Below are positions 63,491 to 64,000 of a DNA stretch of 64,000 nt, in pieces. The DNA comes from Candidatus Competibacteraceae bacterium (GTDB lineage: Bacteria > Pseudomonadota > Gammaproteobacteria > Competibacterales > Competibacteraceae). The stretch lies in NCBI GenBank assembly GCA_003989085.1, contig RXIV01000009.1:1-64000 (forward strand), given 5' to 3'. Within the stretch, counting starts at the first letter, position 1, and every line of letters starts with the position of its first letter. The position numbers and the translations under genes were made by a program. Under the pieces are notes generated by a model. That model made no database searches. It was not told the DNA's origin and saw only the letters and a program-made list of their open reading frames with translations.

Positions 63491-64000
63491 GCGTGAATTG
63501 CAAGCAACTGGTAGTGAGCGCTCTAGGGCGGCGGCAACAACAGGGTTTAACGCTCATTGAAATTATGGTGGCGTTGCTAATCGGCGCATTTTTGCTGGCT
63601 GGAGTTATACAAATATTCATTGTTAATAAACAAACTTATCGAGTACAAGAGAATCTATCAAGAATGCAGGAGAATGGTCGGTTTGCGATTGATTACTTGA
63701 ATCGCTACATCCGCTTGGCTGGATATATCACAACTAAATCTCTCAACGATATTCGCTATAAAGATTTGTCGCGGAATAGTACGACGGGTCAAAATGATGG
63801 TAGCAGTATTACCTCAGCCTTATTTGGTAATTCTGGCAACAAGGCAATTGCCGGCACTAATGGTGACGGGCTTAATTCAAGTGATAGCATTACTGTTCGC
63901 TATCAGGCTGATCCCCCTGCTGATGGTCAGATGGCCGATTGTCTAGGTAATACGGTTAGCTCACCTAATGGTGATGTAATTGTAGCCAATCAATTCTTTT
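63487..64000 (+). CDS. pilW: Type IV pilus minor pilin PilW, N-terminal part (runs off right edge)
   Basis: The frame begins with GTG inside the pilV stop (GTGA overlap) and stays open to the edge, 171 codons. The prepilin site is G-LTLIEIMVALLIGAFLL with Glu at +5 and Leu rather than Phe at +1. NLSRMQENGRFAIDYLNRYIRLAGY is the conserved PilW segment that follows the helix. The order fimT-pilV-pilW predicts pilX, pilY1 and pilE beyond the window. Confidence 0.9.
   Translation, partial: MSVNCKQLVVSALGRRQQQGLTLIEIMVALLIGAFLLAGVIQIFIVNKQTYRVQENLSRMQENGRFAIDYLNRYIRLAGYITTKSLNDIRYKDLSRNSTTGQNDGSSITSALFGNSGNKAIAGTNGDGLNSSDSITVRYQADPPADGQMADCLGNTVSSPNGDVIVANQFF

Noticed and set aside
1..64000. tRNA, rRNA, insertion sequences and integrases
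   Set aside because: No T-loop-like strings in a cloverleaf context, no transposase or integrase motifs and no flanking duplications were seen on either strand.

Overview
The window is a chromosomal stretch of a GC-rich gammaproteobacterium. The evidence is the gene content: tesA divergent to ybbA, actP with yjcH, a FimV-type protein, the fimT-pilV-pilW minor pilin order, thiO-thiS-thiG-thiE, gshA, priA and a full-length uvrB. The long bifunctional fatty acyl reductase closely resembles, as I recall it, the Marinobacter enzyme. Glycogen debranching, acetate uptake, propionyl-CoA carboxylase and an acyl-CoA transferase together would fit a storage-polymer-forming organism of the Competibacter type, but that placement is inference. 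I see no phage, insertion sequence, CRISPR array, rRNA or tRNA.

Layout. 1-12.1 kb: start of a chemotaxis receptor, thiL, a small membrane protein, a pair of M16 peptidases (one active, one inactive), rsmD, uvrB, a glycogen debranching enzyme and a CPA1 Na+/H+ antiporter. 12.3-23 kb: a Cache-GGDEF-EAL protein, comB, a small membrane-anchored protein, the fatty acyl reductase, bcp, a PP2C phosphatase and a Ser/Thr kinase with a SUMF1-like C-terminus. 23-28.3 kb: a minus-strand run ybbA-thiO-thiS-thiG-thiE-thiF/moeB-rhodanese for the thiazole half of thiamine, with tesA divergent. 28.3-42.2 kb: an orphan MalG-like permease, FimV, a YbaK-HDOD protein, an FtsN-like protein lacking SPOR, argS, a cNMP/CBS/DUF294 protein, actP-yjcH and priA. 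42.4-50 kb: pccA-pccB, a stand-alone acyltransferase with a 64-residue partner, gshA and a class I amidotransferase. 50-56 kb: a histidine kinase, a single-domain response regulator and a REC-REC-PAS-PAS-GGDEF-EAL protein in tandem. 56-64 kb: enoyl-CoA hydratase with class II DAHP synthase, nicotinate phosphoribosyltransferase, an extended acyl-CoA transferase behind a structured leader, and the start of a minor pilin operon that runs off the right edge.

How the genes may fit together. Acetate enters through ActP/YjcH, probably controlled by the neighbouring DUF294 protein. Propionyl units are handled by PccAB and activated by the CoA transferase. Carbon can be drawn from glycogen or moved to fatty alcohols by the acyl reductase. 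Signalling is dense: two GGDEF-EAL proteins, one PAS kinase module, a PP2C/STPK pair and an HDOD protein.

No clearly new defence or mobile system is visible. The items most worth testing are the leader at 59.6-59.8 kb with mutually exclusive stems, a 35-codon ORF coupled to the PP2C gene, the acyltransferase/small-protein pair, the FtsN-like protein without SPOR next to a 12-bp direct repeat, the C-terminal extension of the CoA transferase, and a dispersed intergenic repeat of the TTCCGTGG type.
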